The notes: generated from the sequence alone by a model not told the origin. A DNA stretch of 19,515 bases from an uncultured Faecalibacterium sp. (GCA_900551435.1 URVW01000041.1:1-19515), one strand, 5' to 3'; shown: positions 1 through 9,191, counted from the stretch's first letter. Made by a program: numbers and translations.

Positions 1-115
1 GGCTCGCCAGTGGCTCCCCTATCAGGGGAGCTGTCGAGCCGTAGGCGAGACTGAGAGGTTTGTTTCGGCAATAGCGTCGTGTGTGCGAGCTGTCACCGAA
101 GGTGACTGAGAGGTT
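1..115. repeat. Two copies of an interspersed hairpin repeat
   Basis: Two units share the arms GAGCTGTC (28-35 and 87-94) and GACTGAGAGGTT (49-60 and 104-115), while the sequence between the arms differs: 13 bases in the first, 9 in the second. In unit 2 the centre is a perfect hairpin, GTCACC-GAA-GGTGAC (92-106). In unit 1 it is an imperfect hairpin, preceded by a second one, CTCCCCT-ATC-AGGGGAG (14-30), and 1-6 can pair with 35-40. Conserved arms around a variable stem suggest a structured interspersed repeat. From memory, similar elements are frequent in Faecalibacterium and relatives. It may continue to the left of the window. Lying just after the stop of the minus-strand gene at 114-956, it could also act as that gene's 3' structure. 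Confidence 0.7.
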
Positions 116-956
116 AAGAATTGCTTCCCTGCAAAGCGCTCTGCAGCACCGCCGCAAAGCTTTCCAGCGATTTGCGGAGCTGAACGAAGGAATCTACCTC
201 TTCGTCGCTCATCCGGGAGGTGGGCGCGACAACGGCGGTCTCCGCCGCCGTGACGGTCCCGCTCAGAGAGATGGTCACACTGTGCTCTGGGATGGTCAGC
301 AGGACGTGGAGCGGGGTGGTCTTGGCGAACAGCTCTTTCATCGGAAGACCGAAGATCAGCGTGATGTCGCTGGACGACGGCACTTCATAATAAGTATAGC
401 CGTCCAAAGCCCCGTCGGGCGTCACCTTTTGGAGTGCGCCCAGCGCGAGCGAAAAGCCGGTCATGTCCTGCATCTCGACGGCAGAAAGCTCTGTGCCCAG
501 CACAGAAGCCAGCTGGGTCTGCGAGATGTAGCTGCCCATGCTCCAGCTGGGAAGCACCAAGCTGGCCAGCGGGGCGGCATCTACGATCTGCCCGCGCAGA
601 TAGGTGTAGAGCTGTCCGGCGTCGTAGAGCGTCTCGTTGGAATCGATGTAAATGTGAGTGAAGTCGTTCCCGCGCTGGGACGCGAGCGCGACCTGAAATT
701 TTCCGGGAGCATACTGTCCGGAGACTGTGCCCTGCGTTGCGCCGACCTTTTCCAGCACGCCGTACAGCGCGGGCGTTTCGGCGCTGGTGGACTGGACTTG
801 ATAGGAGAAGCTGAACGAAGCGCCCGCCTGAAGGGACTTGACCTTGTGGTTCAGCAGGGCGAACAGCGTCCCGCCCGCCGCAAGGAAGAGCGCAAGAACG
901 CAGAGGACGATGATAAGGGCGGCACGGCCCCGCTTTTGGGATCTTGAAGCTGTCAT
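114..956 (-). CDS. Membrane-anchored extracytoplasmic protein of unknown function
   Basis: The protein has 280 residues and I do not recognise a family. A short basic N-terminus (residues 1-11) is followed by one hydrophobic segment at about 12-35, and the rest is soluble, so a single-pass protein with its C-terminal domain outside the cell is the simplest reading. The start at 956 is chosen because AGGAGG (964-969) lies 7 bases upstream; the longer reading from 983 would run through this site. The only three cysteines visible are none in the outer domain apart from C19 in the membrane segment, so there is no lipobox and no disulfide motif. The stop codon uses the last two bases of the repeat at 104-115. 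It lies 87 bases downstream of the C26 hydrolase and could be co-transcribed with it; a weak independent promoter in the gap cannot be excluded. Confidence 0.75.
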   Translation of the reverse strand: MTASRSQKRGRAALIIVLCVLALFLAAGGTLFALLNHKVKSLQAGASFSFSYQVQSTSAETPALYGVLEKVGATQGTVSGQYAPGKFQVALASQRGNDFTHIYIDSNETLYDAGQLYTYLRGQIVDAAPLASLVLPSWSMGSYISQTQLASVLGTELSAVEMQDMTGFSLALGALQKVTPDGALDGYTYYEVPSSSDITLIFGLPMKELFAKTTPLHVLLTIPEHSVTISLSGTVTAAETAVVAPTSRMSDEEVDSFVQLRKSLESFAAVLQSALQGSNS

Positions 957-1043
957 GGCTGGACCTCCTGTGTGGAATAACATGTGTTCAAAACGGCATC
1001 AAACGGATGCTGGTGAGGAAATTTCTGGCCGCTGCGGCGGGCG

Positions 1044-1730
1044 TCAGCGGGCACAGGCGTGCACAAAAGCGTCGAACAGCCCCTGCATGGCGGGGTCCAT
1101 CTCGCTGAGCCACTCCGGATGCCACTGAACGCCAAGGCAGAACCGGGCGTCCGGCTTCTCGATGGCCTCCACGATGCCGTCCTCGCTCAGAGCCGCGAGA
1201 GTCAGGCCGTGGGCGATGTGGTCCACGGCCTGATGATGCTGGCTGTTGACCAGAACCGTATCCTGCCCCAGAATGTGGGAGAGCAGCGTTCCGCGCCGGA
1301 CCGTGACGGTGTGGACCTTTCCCCAGTGGTCGTTGTGGGGGACATGTGCGAACGGCTTGATGTCCTGATACAGGTCGCCGCCCAGCACGACGTTCATCAC
1401 CTGAATGCCCCGGCAGATGGCGAGAACGGGCTTGTCGGCGGCCAGAAAAGCCCGCAGGAGCGGCGGTTCAGCGGTGTCCCGCAGAAGATTCGGTTCGCCG
1501 CAGGCGGGAATGCGCTCCTGCCCGTAGAACTTCGGGTCCATGTCGCCGCCGCCGGGGAGCAGCAGACCGTCACAGGTCAGCGCTTCCTGCACGGCGCGTT
1601 CGGGGTCGGCCAGATCGATCCAGCGGACCTCTGCGCCCGCGCGGGCGAGGCTTTCGGGGTATTTGGACTGTGCCACGGTCAGCTCCGGGTCGGTGCTCAT
1701 CCGCGGCATGGCGATCGTGATTTTTGACAT
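1044..1730 (-). CDS. Class I glutamine amidotransferase-like hydrolase (peptidase C26, gamma-glutamyl-GABA hydrolase family)
   Basis: This 228-residue protein matches the PuuD-like peptidase C26 family, which hydrolyses gamma-glutamyl amide bonds such as gamma-glutamyl-GABA. Visible features are the oxyanion strand LLLPGGGDMDP (about 56-66), the nucleophile elbow AICRGIQ with Cys106, a conserved NSQHHQAVD segment (about 162-170) and the WHPEW motif giving His204 and Glu206, which completes the Cys-His-Glu triad. Length is usual for the family. The start at 1730 has GAGG 9 bases upstream; the in-frame ATG at 1793 has no such support. The protein is cytoplasmic. No other polyamine or GABA gene is nearby, so the true substrate is open. 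I see no clear promoter between it and the tRNA-Ser terminator. A 6-bp hairpin (1029-1050) covers its stop codon but has no T-run. Confidence 0.9.
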   Translation of the reverse strand: MSKITIAMPRMSTDPELTVAQSKYPESLARAGAEVRWIDLADPERAVQEALTCDGLLLPGGGDMDPKFYGQERIPACGEPNLLRDTAEPPLLRAFLAADKPVLAICRGIQVMNVVLGGDLYQDIKPFAHVPHNDHWGKVHTVTVRRGTLLSHILGQDTVLVNSQHHQAVDHIAHGLTLAALSEDGIVEAIEKPDARFCLGVQWHPEWLSEMDPAMQGLFDAFVHACAR

Positions 1731-1851
1731 CTTGCAAGACCTCACTTCCAGCCGCCGTTCCATGCGGACGTGAAGCCCGCCGTTTGACGGCAAATGAAAT
1801 AACTGCGCCGATCACTTTCCTTTCGGGAGAGCGGACGCCGAGAGGGGGAAT

Positions 1852-1882
1852 AAAACAAAAACCCGGAACCATCGGTTCCGGG
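1852..1882 (-). terminator. Rho-independent terminator of tRNA-Ser
   Basis: A perfect 9-bp stem CCCGGAACC/GGTTCCGGG (1862-1870 with 1874-1882, loop of 3) is followed on the minus strand by TTTTTGTTTT (1861-1852). It starts 5 bases after the CCA end of tRNA-Ser, so it should terminate the tRNA transcript. Confidence 0.9.
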
Positions 1883-1887
1883 CATTT

Positions 1888-1979
1888 TGGCGGAAAGATG
1901 GGGATTCGAACCCCAGAACGCTTTTGACACGTTACACGATTTCCAGTCGTGCGCCTTAGACCAACTCAGCCATCTTTCC
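1888..1979 (-). tRNA. tRNA-Ser, anticodon GGA
   Basis: The minus strand folds as a class II tRNA. The acceptor strands GGAAAGA (1979-1973) and TCTTTCC (1898-1892) pair, with discriminator G at 1891 and an encoded CCA at 1890-1888. The anticodon arm is CACGA-CTGGAAA-TCGTG, giving anticodon GGA, which reads UCC/UCU serine codons. A long variable arm (AACG paired with CGTT) and the discriminator G73 are both expected for tRNA-Ser. The T arm contains GTTCGAATC. It has its own promoter at 2028-2056 and terminator at 1852-1882. Confidence 0.97.
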
Positions 1980-2027
1980 ACATCTTCAGTTCTCAGTGCT
2001 TTGGGCCGTGGCCCTCAGCGCTCCACT

Positions 2028-2056
2028 ATAATACCTGAAAGAAGCACTTTTGTCAA
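2028..2056 (-). promoter_or_regulatory. Sigma-A promoter of tRNA-Ser
   Basis: On the minus strand, a consensus -35 TTGACA (2056-2051) and -10 TATTAT (2033-2028) are separated by 17 bases. Transcription should start near 2021, giving a leader of about 42 bases before the tRNA. This near-consensus promoter suits a stable RNA gene. Confidence 0.9.
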
Positions 2057-2059
2057 GGA

Positions 2060-2083
2060 TTTTTTCAAAAAAATTTGAAAAAA
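2060..2083. repeat. A+T-rich perfect palindrome upstream of the tRNA promoter
   Basis: TTTTTTCAAA (2060-2069) and TTTGAAAAAA (2074-2083) form a perfect 10-bp inverted repeat with a 4-base A loop. It starts 4 bases upstream of the tRNA-Ser -35 box, where a UP element (alpha-subunit contact) would lie. It could be a UP element, a protein-binding site, or a weak structure between the divergent tRNA and FMN-enzyme units. Confidence 0.6.
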
Positions 2084-2147
2084 TTCAAAAATGACGCAGG
2101 AACGCTGTATGAAATTGCGGGCGGGAGCGGGAAGCCCCGAAAAGCCC

Positions 2148-2176
2148 TTGACGCGGGCAGAAAAGCGGACTATGAT
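2148..2176 (+). promoter_or_regulatory. Sigma-A promoter of the FMN-enzyme gene
   Basis: TTGACG (2148-2153) and TATGAT (2171-2176) are separated by 17 bases, so transcription should start near 2183. The 5' UTR would then be about 60 bases, ending in AGGAGG at 2229-2234. The promoter position supports the start at 2244 rather than the in-frame ATG at 2091. Confidence 0.85.
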
Positions 2177-2243
2177 GAGGGCAGAGAGTGCGCGGGATCA
2201 TAGGACCCGCGAGGAATTGAAAGCGAACAGGAGGAAAATCGTT

Positions 2244-3263
2244 ATGAATTATTCCGATGTTTTGAACAACGCACGACAGTGCATCGGTCAGTACTGCAAG
2301 GCTTGCCCGGTGTGCAACGGCGTGGCCTGCAAGAACCAGATCCCCGGCCCCGGCGCAAAGGGCGTGGGCGATACGGCCATCCGAAATTATAATAAGTGGG
2401 CAGAGATCCGGGTCAATATGGATACTCTGTGCGAAAACGGCACGCCCGATACCCATGTGGAGCTGTTCGGCAAGCAGTTCAAGTATCCGTTCTTTGCGGG
2501 TCCGGTGGGCGCGGTGAACCTCCACTATTCCGATGCCTATACGGATATGACCTATAATGATGTTCTGGTGCGGGCTTGTGCGGAAAACGGCATCGCGGCC
2601 TTTACCGGCGACGGTACGAACCCGGACGTCATGACCATGGCCACCAAGGCCATCGGGGCCGCAAACGGCTGCGGTGTGCCCACCATCAAGCCGTGGAACA
2701 TTGACACCATCAAGACCAAGATGGAACAGGCCAAGGAGAGCGGCTGCTTTGCGGTCGCGATGGATGTGGACGCCGCCGGTCTGCCCTTCCTGAAGAACAT
2801 GACGCCCCCGGCGGGCAGCAAGAGCGTGGACGAGCTGAAAGAGATCGTCGCGCTGGCGGGCCGTCCCTTCATCGTGAAGGGCGTCATGACGGTCAAGGGT
2901 GCGCTCAAGGCGAAGGAAGCCGATGCAGCGGCCATCGTCGTTTCGAACCACGGCGGCCGCGTGCTGGACCAGTGCCCCGCCACGGCAGAGGTCCTGCCCG
3001 AGATCGCAGACGCTCTCAAGGGCAGCGGCGTGAAGGTCCTCGTGGACGGCGGCATCCGTTCCGGCGTCGATGTGTTCAAGGCGCTGGCGCTGGGCGCAGA
3101 CGGCGTACTCATCTGCCGTCCGTTCGTCACGGCTGTCTATGGCGGCGGCGAAGAGGGCGTTCAGTGCTACATCGAGAAGATCGCCGGCGAGCTGGCCGAT
3201 ACGATGCAGATGTGCGGTGCACACAGCTTGAGCGAGATTACCAGAGAGATGGTAAGAATCTAA
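2244..3263 (+). CDS. FMN-dependent alpha-hydroxy-acid oxidizing protein
   Basis: This 339-residue protein belongs to the FMN-dependent alpha-hydroxy-acid dehydrogenase/oxidase family (lactate and glycolate oxidase, type II IPP isomerase relatives), a TIM-barrel flavoenzyme oxidising 2-hydroxy acids. Visible are the FMN-contacting VKG (Lys212), the active-site NHGGR motif with His236 and Arg239, and VDGGIRSG (about 267-274) for flavin phosphate binding. The start is set by AGGAGG at 2229-2234, 9 bases before the ATG, and by the promoter at 2148-2176. The N-terminus is odd for classical family members: Cys13, Cys18, Cys21, Cys24 and Cys29 occur within 17 residues. That pattern could bind metal or an Fe-S cluster, or be redox-active. 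The substrate cannot be read from sequence. The gene stands alone between its promoter and a strong terminator. Confidence 0.9.
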   Translation: MNYSDVLNNARQCIGQYCKACPVCNGVACKNQIPGPGAKGVGDTAIRNYNKWAEIRVNMDTLCENGTPDTHVELFGKQFKYPFFAGPVGAVNLHYSDAYTDMTYNDVLVRACAENGIAAFTGDGTNPDVMTMATKAIGAANGCGVPTIKPWNIDTIKTKMEQAKESGCFAVAMDVDAAGLPFLKNMTPPAGSKSVDELKEIVALAGRPFIVKGVMTVKGALKAKEADAAAIVVSNHGGRVLDQCPATAEVLPEIADALKGSGVKVLVDGGIRSGVDVFKALALGADGVLICRPFVTAVYGGGEEGVQCYIEKIAGELADTMQMCGAHSLSEITREMVRI

Positions 3264-3334
3264 AAAAGAAAACACCCTCAGATCGGGCGGTGTGCCATAT
3301 GGCACAGACGCTGTTCCGATCTGGGGGTGTTTTT
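3262..3334. terminator. Bidirectional terminator with a nested palindrome
   Basis: A 16-bp stem (3271-3286 with 3315-3330, one T-G wobble) is flanked by A-rich sequence on the left (3262-3272) and T-rich on the right (3329-3334), so it can terminate both the plus-strand FMN-enzyme gene and the minus-strand mrr gene. The loop holds a perfect 16-base palindrome, TGTGCCATATGGCACA (3291-3306), which is unusual for a terminator. Confidence 0.85.
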
Positions 3335-3356
3335 GATGTGCGATACTGATAGGAAA

Positions 3357-4277
3357 TCAGTCGTTATCTGAAAAGTAATCGCTGTCGATCCGTTTGATGA
3401 AGTAGGCTTTTTGTGTGGAAACCCCTACGCCGTGTTCTATCATCAATTCAGCCAGCTTTTTGCCATCAACAAGAATGATATGTTGAGCGTTGGCGTATTC
3501 CTTGGCTTTTGGTGAAAATTTTGCAGTCGTAATAAAAAGCCCTTTTTCGATTTTGGGCGGTCCCATCATGGCCCCGGCAAATTTCTGGATTTCAGGCTTT
3601 GTAATCGTGGTATCGGACTTCCAACGTTTTGCCTGAATGTAGATTAAATTGAAACCAAGCTTATCTTCATGAATAATGCCATCGATGCCATCATCTCCGC
3701 TGTATTTTGTGACGAAGCCTTCACCATAATTCATGGCTTTCATTAAATCGACTACAAGTTGTTCAAAAAATGCGGGAGATTGATTTAAGATTTCAGTTAG
3801 CAGATCATCGGAAAGTTGGTCATTGATGAGAGAATAAACACGTTCAAGTGTTTCTTGTGGAGTTTCAGGAAGATCATCTTGAAAGGTCATTTGCTCCAAA
3901 GGAACTGATGCCGAAGAATTGCCAGCATATTTGTGCTGGTAGAATTCCCGAAAATCAGGAGACTTTTGTGTAAGCAAATCGTTTGTGATAGGAGTACCAC
4001 TTTTCAATAATTCTTTTCCGGAATCGGTAATTTGGAGATAGCTGCGCTGGGGAGAGTCAACCATCCCGGCTCGTTTCAGATAATACCTTGCCCATCCGAC
4101 GCGGTCGAAAAACACAGTTCTTTTAGCATTGCTCGAGAGCGTTTTTGAAAGTTCAGATTCAGTTAGGTGGAGAGTCTCTGCAATGGTATTTCGAACTTCT
4201 TTTATAGAGTGAGAATTTCCGTCTTGTAGGATTGTAAGCAGCAATTCATAAAGTTCATTGTACTTTGGGATAGCCAT
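3357..4277 (-). CDS. mrr: Mrr-family type IV restriction endonuclease
   Basis: The 306-residue protein has the two-domain plan and usual length of Mrr, which cleaves methylated or otherwise modified foreign DNA. Residues about 1-95 form the winged-helix Mrr N-terminal domain (YNELYELLLTIL... and GWARYYLKRAGMVD). Residues about 165-275 form the PD-(D/E)XK catalytic domain: Glu172 in FEQLVVDLM, Asp199 in GDDGIDG, and the Q-A-K of IYIQAKRW (Gln215, Lys217). All catalytic positions are present, so the enzyme may be active. Base composition differs sharply from its surroundings: 3781-3840 has only 20 G+C in 60 bases, against 44 in 60 at 7441-7500 in alaS. That suggests horizontal acquisition. It starts 24 bases after the pseudouridine synthase stop, with AAGGGG ahead of the ATG, and is probably read from that gene's promoter. 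No methylase or specificity gene is adjacent. Confidence 0.9.
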   Translation of the reverse strand: MAIPKYNELYELLLTILQDGNSHSIKEVRNTIAETLHLTESELSKTLSSNAKRTVFFDRVGWARYYLKRAGMVDSPQRSYLQITDSGKELLKSGTPITNDLLTQKSPDFREFYQHKYAGNSSASVPLEQMTFQDDLPETPQETLERVYSLINDQLSDDLLTEILNQSPAFFEQLVVDLMKAMNYGEGFVTKYSGDDGIDGIIHEDKLGFNLIYIQAKRWKSDTTITKPEIQKFAGAMMGPPKIEKGLFITTAKFSPKAKEYANAQHIILVDGKKLAELMIEHGVGVSTQKAYFIKRIDSDYFSDND

Positions 4278-4301
4278 AAAAATACCCCTTTGAAGTTTCT
4301 T

Positions 4302-5252
4302 TTACTTCAGCGTTCCATCCAGCACCTGACCATAGTACCACGGTTTCGGGGCGTGGAAGGTCTTGCCGGAAAGATCGGCGAAATCGGGCTGGGTGAAGCG
4401 GGGGAGGACCAGCTCCCACGCGCAGAGGGCCTGATATTTGAGCTTCAGCTCGCGGTTGGCGGAGTTGTTGCCGTACTTGCTGTCGCCGAGGATGGGACAG
4501 CCGATGCTGGCCATGTGGGCGCGGATCTGGTGAGTGCGGCCGGTGATGAGCTTGACCTTGAGCAGGGCCAGACGACCGGAAACGGCGATCGTCTCATACT
4601 GCGTCTCCACATCCTTTGCGCCCGGAAGCTTTTCGTCCACGATCTTGACGATGCCGCGGTCGGCGTCCTTGAGCAGATAGCCGCCCAGCGTGCCGTCCGG
4701 CGGCGTGGGACGGCCAAAGGTGACGCAGAGATAGGTCTTTTTGACCTCGCGGTTCTTGATGACCTCGAGGAACAGCTGCTCGGCCTCCGGCGTCTTGGCG
4801 ATGATGACCAAGCCGCTCGTGCCGGTGTCCAGACGGTGGCACAGCGCCGGGGTGTACAGGCTGTCCTCGCTGTATTCGCCCTGTTGGTTCAGGTAGAGCA
4901 GAGCGCGGTTCAGCAGGGTATCGTCCTCGGGGCCGTCCACGGCCAGACCGGCGGGCTTGTTCACGACCAAGATCTGCGGGCAGTCGTAGATGACCTGCGC
5001 CGGACCGCGCGCGTTCTTCCACGCGGGGCCGTCCACCCGCTTGTCGGCGTCCAGAACCTCGTCCAGAATGAACAGCTTGATCTCGTCGCCGGCCATCACG
5101 CGGGTGGAGAGCGGCTGCTTTTTGCCGTTCAGCTTGATCTTATTTTCACGCAGGGCCTTGTTCAGGCGGCCCGGGTTCAGCGCCGGGAACTGCTGCATCA
5201 GATAATTGTCCAGCCGGGTGGGGGCAAGACATTTGACTTTCAAAATCTTCAC
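4302..5252 (-). CDS. RluA-family RNA pseudouridine synthase
   Basis: From the GTG at 5252 the protein has 316 residues. An N-terminal S4-like RNA-binding domain (about 13-62, TRLDNYLMQQFPALNPGRLNKALRENKIKLNG written here as two parts of one domain) precedes the RluA catalytic domain. The catalytic motif HRLDTGTSGL (139-148) carries the nucleophilic Asp142, and RTHQIRAHMA (about 239-248) is the conserved second motif. It isomerises uridine to pseudouridine, probably in 23S rRNA like RluC/RluD, but the target site cannot be assigned. The GTG is chosen because GAGG lies 8 bases upstream and because the promoter (5302-5330) overlaps the ATG at 5330, which therefore cannot be transcribed. The gene is divergent from the lipoprotein at 5406 and is followed after 24 bases by mrr. 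Confidence 0.9.
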   Translation of the reverse strand: MKILKVKCLAPTRLDNYLMQQFPALNPGRLNKALRENKIKLNGKKQPLSTRVMAGDEIKLFILDEVLDADKRVDGPAWKNARGPAQVIYDCPQILVVNKPAGLAVDGPEDDTLLNRALLYLNQQGEYSEDSLYTPALCHRLDTGTSGLVIIAKTPEAEQLFLEVIKNREVKKTYLCVTFGRPTPPDGTLGGYLLKDADRGIVKIVDEKLPGAKDVETQYETIAVSGRLALLKVKLITGRTHQIRAHMASIGCPILGDSKYGNNSANRELKLKYQALCAWELVLPRFTQPDFADLSGKTFHAPKPWYYGQVLDGTLK

Positions 5253-5301
5253 GAAAAATTCCTCGCTATTCTGCAATAGAGTGTGTCCTTGAATCGTTTT
5301 T

Positions 5302-5330
5302 ATTGTAGCGGAACAGACCCGCTGAGTCAA
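5302..5330 (-). promoter_or_regulatory. Promoter of the pseudouridine synthase (and probably mrr)
   Basis: On the minus strand, TTGACT (5330-5325) and TACAAT (5307-5302) are separated by 17 bases. The predicted start near 5295 leaves a 5' UTR of about 43 bases before the GTG at 5252. With no promoter visible in the 24-base gap ahead of mrr, this one probably serves both genes. Confidence 0.85.
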
Positions 5331-5344
5331 GCAAACAAGAGAAT

Positions 5345-5378
5345 TTGCACTTTACAGAGAAAAAGTATATCATATAGA
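5345..5378 (+). promoter_or_regulatory. Probable promoter of the first lipoprotein
   Basis: Two overlapping sigma-A arrangements fit: TTGCAC (5345-5350) with TATCAT (5368-5373) at 17 bases, or TTTACA (5351-5356) with TATAGA (5373-5378) at 16 bases. Either gives a start about 20-25 bases before the ATG at 5406. The -35 region lies back to back with that of the divergent synthase promoter. Confidence 0.55.
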
Positions 5379-5405
5379 ACGCACAGACAGAAAGAAGGTT
5401 TTTCG

Positions 5406-6119
5406 ATGAGACGGAATCATAAAGTGTTGGCGCTGGCCGCCGTTCTGGCAGTTGGTATGGCAATGGCGGGCTGCGGAGCATCTAGCTCTACGGCTTCTTC
5501 AACGAGTGTAGTTCCAGCTTCGTCCCATGTGGCGGAAGAAGGAACAATGGAACCTATCAACAGGCTGACATGGAATTTGGATGATCTGGACGACCCGGAA
5601 ACGACTACGTTTATTTCTGCGTCCGTCTCCTCTGGTGTTCAAGATGGAAGCTTGACGGCGAAGGTGTTCAGTTACGACCTTTATAAAAAAGAAGAGGTTG
5701 AAGATCTTGCTGTCGGCGATAAGATCACCTTCCATGAAGAAGGGACTGCATGGAATCAATATGTTACCGCCGAAGTGAGCAGCGTCGAGAAAAACGACCA
5801 ATACGATATCGTGACGATCAATGGCGGTGCGGAACAGGGCGGCGTTGATCTGCTGCTGGATGGAGATACCTACCGCACGATGACGTTCGATGATTACCCT
5901 GTCTATTATGAGATGGGCGAAAAGACGCTGCCGCTGGCAGAAAACGTGGTGCTGAAGGATAGCTCTGCTGATCCACAGGCCGAAGCGGTGGAAACGACGG
6001 GTGCGGATGCCGTAGCAGCAGCGATCAATGCAGACCCGGATCACTGGACCGTGTACAATACAACATTGGTGGTGCAGGGCGGCAGGATTTTGGAAGTGCG
6101 CCGCATCTGGGTCCCGTAA
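5406..6119 (+). CDS. Putative lipoprotein of unknown function
   Basis: The 237-residue protein has a typical lipoprotein signal: basic MRRNHK, a hydrophobic stretch, and the lipobox MAGC with the lipid-accepting Cys23. A Ser/Thr/Ala-rich linker (about 24-45) would space the domain from the membrane. The remaining domain, about 50-237, is acidic and rich in beta-forming residues; I do not recognise it. The start is supported by AGAAGG (5393-5398) 7 bases upstream of the ATG. The gene is monocistronic: divergent from the synthase on the left, with the alaS promoter starting 17 bases after its stop. No terminator of its own is obvious, so read-through would reach the T-box terminator. It has the same signal and linker style as the lipoprotein at 14592-15071, but I see no similarity in the mature domains. 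Confidence 0.85.
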   Translation: MRRNHKVLALAAVLAVGMAMAGCGASSSTASSTSVVPASSHVAEEGTMEPINRLTWNLDDLDDPETTTFISASVSSGVQDGSLTAKVFSYDLYKKEEVEDLAVGDKITFHEEGTAWNQYVTAEVSSVEKNDQYDIVTINGGAEQGGVDLLLDGDTYRTMTFDDYPVYYEMGEKTLPLAENVVLKDSSADPQAEAVETTGADAVAAAINADPDHWTVYNTTLVVQGGRILEVRRIWVP

Positions 6120-6135
6120 AATTTGGGAAAACCCG

Positions 6136-6163
6136 TTGACAAACGCCGCATCCATGCTATAAT
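6136..6163 (+). promoter_or_regulatory. Sigma-A promoter of the T-box/alaS unit
   Basis: TTGACA (6136-6141) and a perfect TATAAT (6158-6163) are separated by 16 bases, placing the start near 6170. The transcript would carry a leader of about 360 bases before alaS. Confidence 0.9.
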
Positions 6164-6169
6164 CTGAAT

Positions 6170-6466
6170 TGAACGCAAAGGGGAAATTTGCCCTTTTGTG
6201 CGGTAAATTGGATTATGACAGATGGCTAGGATGGGGTCAGAAAAACATACCCTGCTGTGCAGAGAGAACGTCCGCTTTGGCTGCAAGACGTTCCGGCAGA
6301 AGATTTTTCAAGCCGCCCCGGAGCTTCCGGCGAACAAACCGGACGCGGCGCAGCGTTACCGCGCACAAAGCGGCAGGGGACAGATTTTCCTGCAATTTGG
6401 GTGGTACCACGGAGCTTTTTACACAGTCTTCGTCCCTTTGTTGGGGCGGAGGCTGTTTTTGTTTTG
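6170..6466 (+). promoter_or_regulatory. T-box riboswitch, tRNA-Ala responsive, upstream of alaS
   Basis: The T-box sequence AATTTGGGTGGTACCACGG (6394-6412) is clear. Its bulge UGGU (6402-6405) would pair with the ACCA end of an uncharged tRNA whose discriminator is A, as in tRNA-Ala. A coherent Stem I can be drawn: GGGG (6233-6236)/CCCC (6316-6319), GAAAAA (6240-6245)/TTTTTC (6304-6309), CTGC (6252-6255)/GCAG (6296-6299) and a distal stem GAACGTC (6266-6272)/GACGTTC (6287-6293). The distal part AGAGAG...GGCTGCAAG resembles the usual Stem I tip. In the internal loop of the 3' strand lies GCC (6312-6314) as the Ala specifier candidate. A hairpin CCGGA-GCT-TCCGG follows (about 6318-6330 region) and could be part of Stem III or compete with Stem I. 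Uncharged tRNA-Ala should stabilise the antiterminator and let transcription reach alaS. The 411 bases between 6119 and 6531 hold only this leader and its promoter. Confidence 0.93.
6424..6465 (+). terminator. T-box-controlled intrinsic terminator
   Basis: A 13-bp stem with three G-T wobbles (6424-6436 with 6443-6455, loop TTTGTT) is followed by TTTTTGTTTT (6456-6465). It lies just downstream of the T-box bulge and is the off-state structure of the riboswitch. It would also stop read-through from the lipoprotein gene upstream. Confidence 0.88.
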
Positions 6467-6530
6467 GCGCCTGTCATAAAAATATCGCGTCCGGAGGAGG
6501 ACGCCAGAAACCACGAGGAGAGATACAGTT

Positions 6531-9191
<2,661 letters not shown>

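Noticed and set aside
1029..1050. Terminator at the end of the C26 hydrolase gene
   Set aside because: The hairpin is 6 bp with a 10-base loop, covers the stop codon and lacks a T-run.
1742..1981. A 79-codon minus-strand frame over the tRNA-Ser region
   Set aside because: It covers the tRNA and its terminator and shows no protein family features.
2091..2243. N-terminal extension of the FMN-enzyme gene from an ATG at 2091
   Set aside because: The promoter at 2148-2176 lies inside it, and the ATG at 2244 has a proper ribosome site and begins the conserved sequence.
5253..5330. N-terminal extension of the pseudouridine synthase from an ATG at 5330
   Set aside because: The ATG lies within the -35 box of a 17-base-spaced promoter; the GTG at 5252 has GAGG at the right distance.
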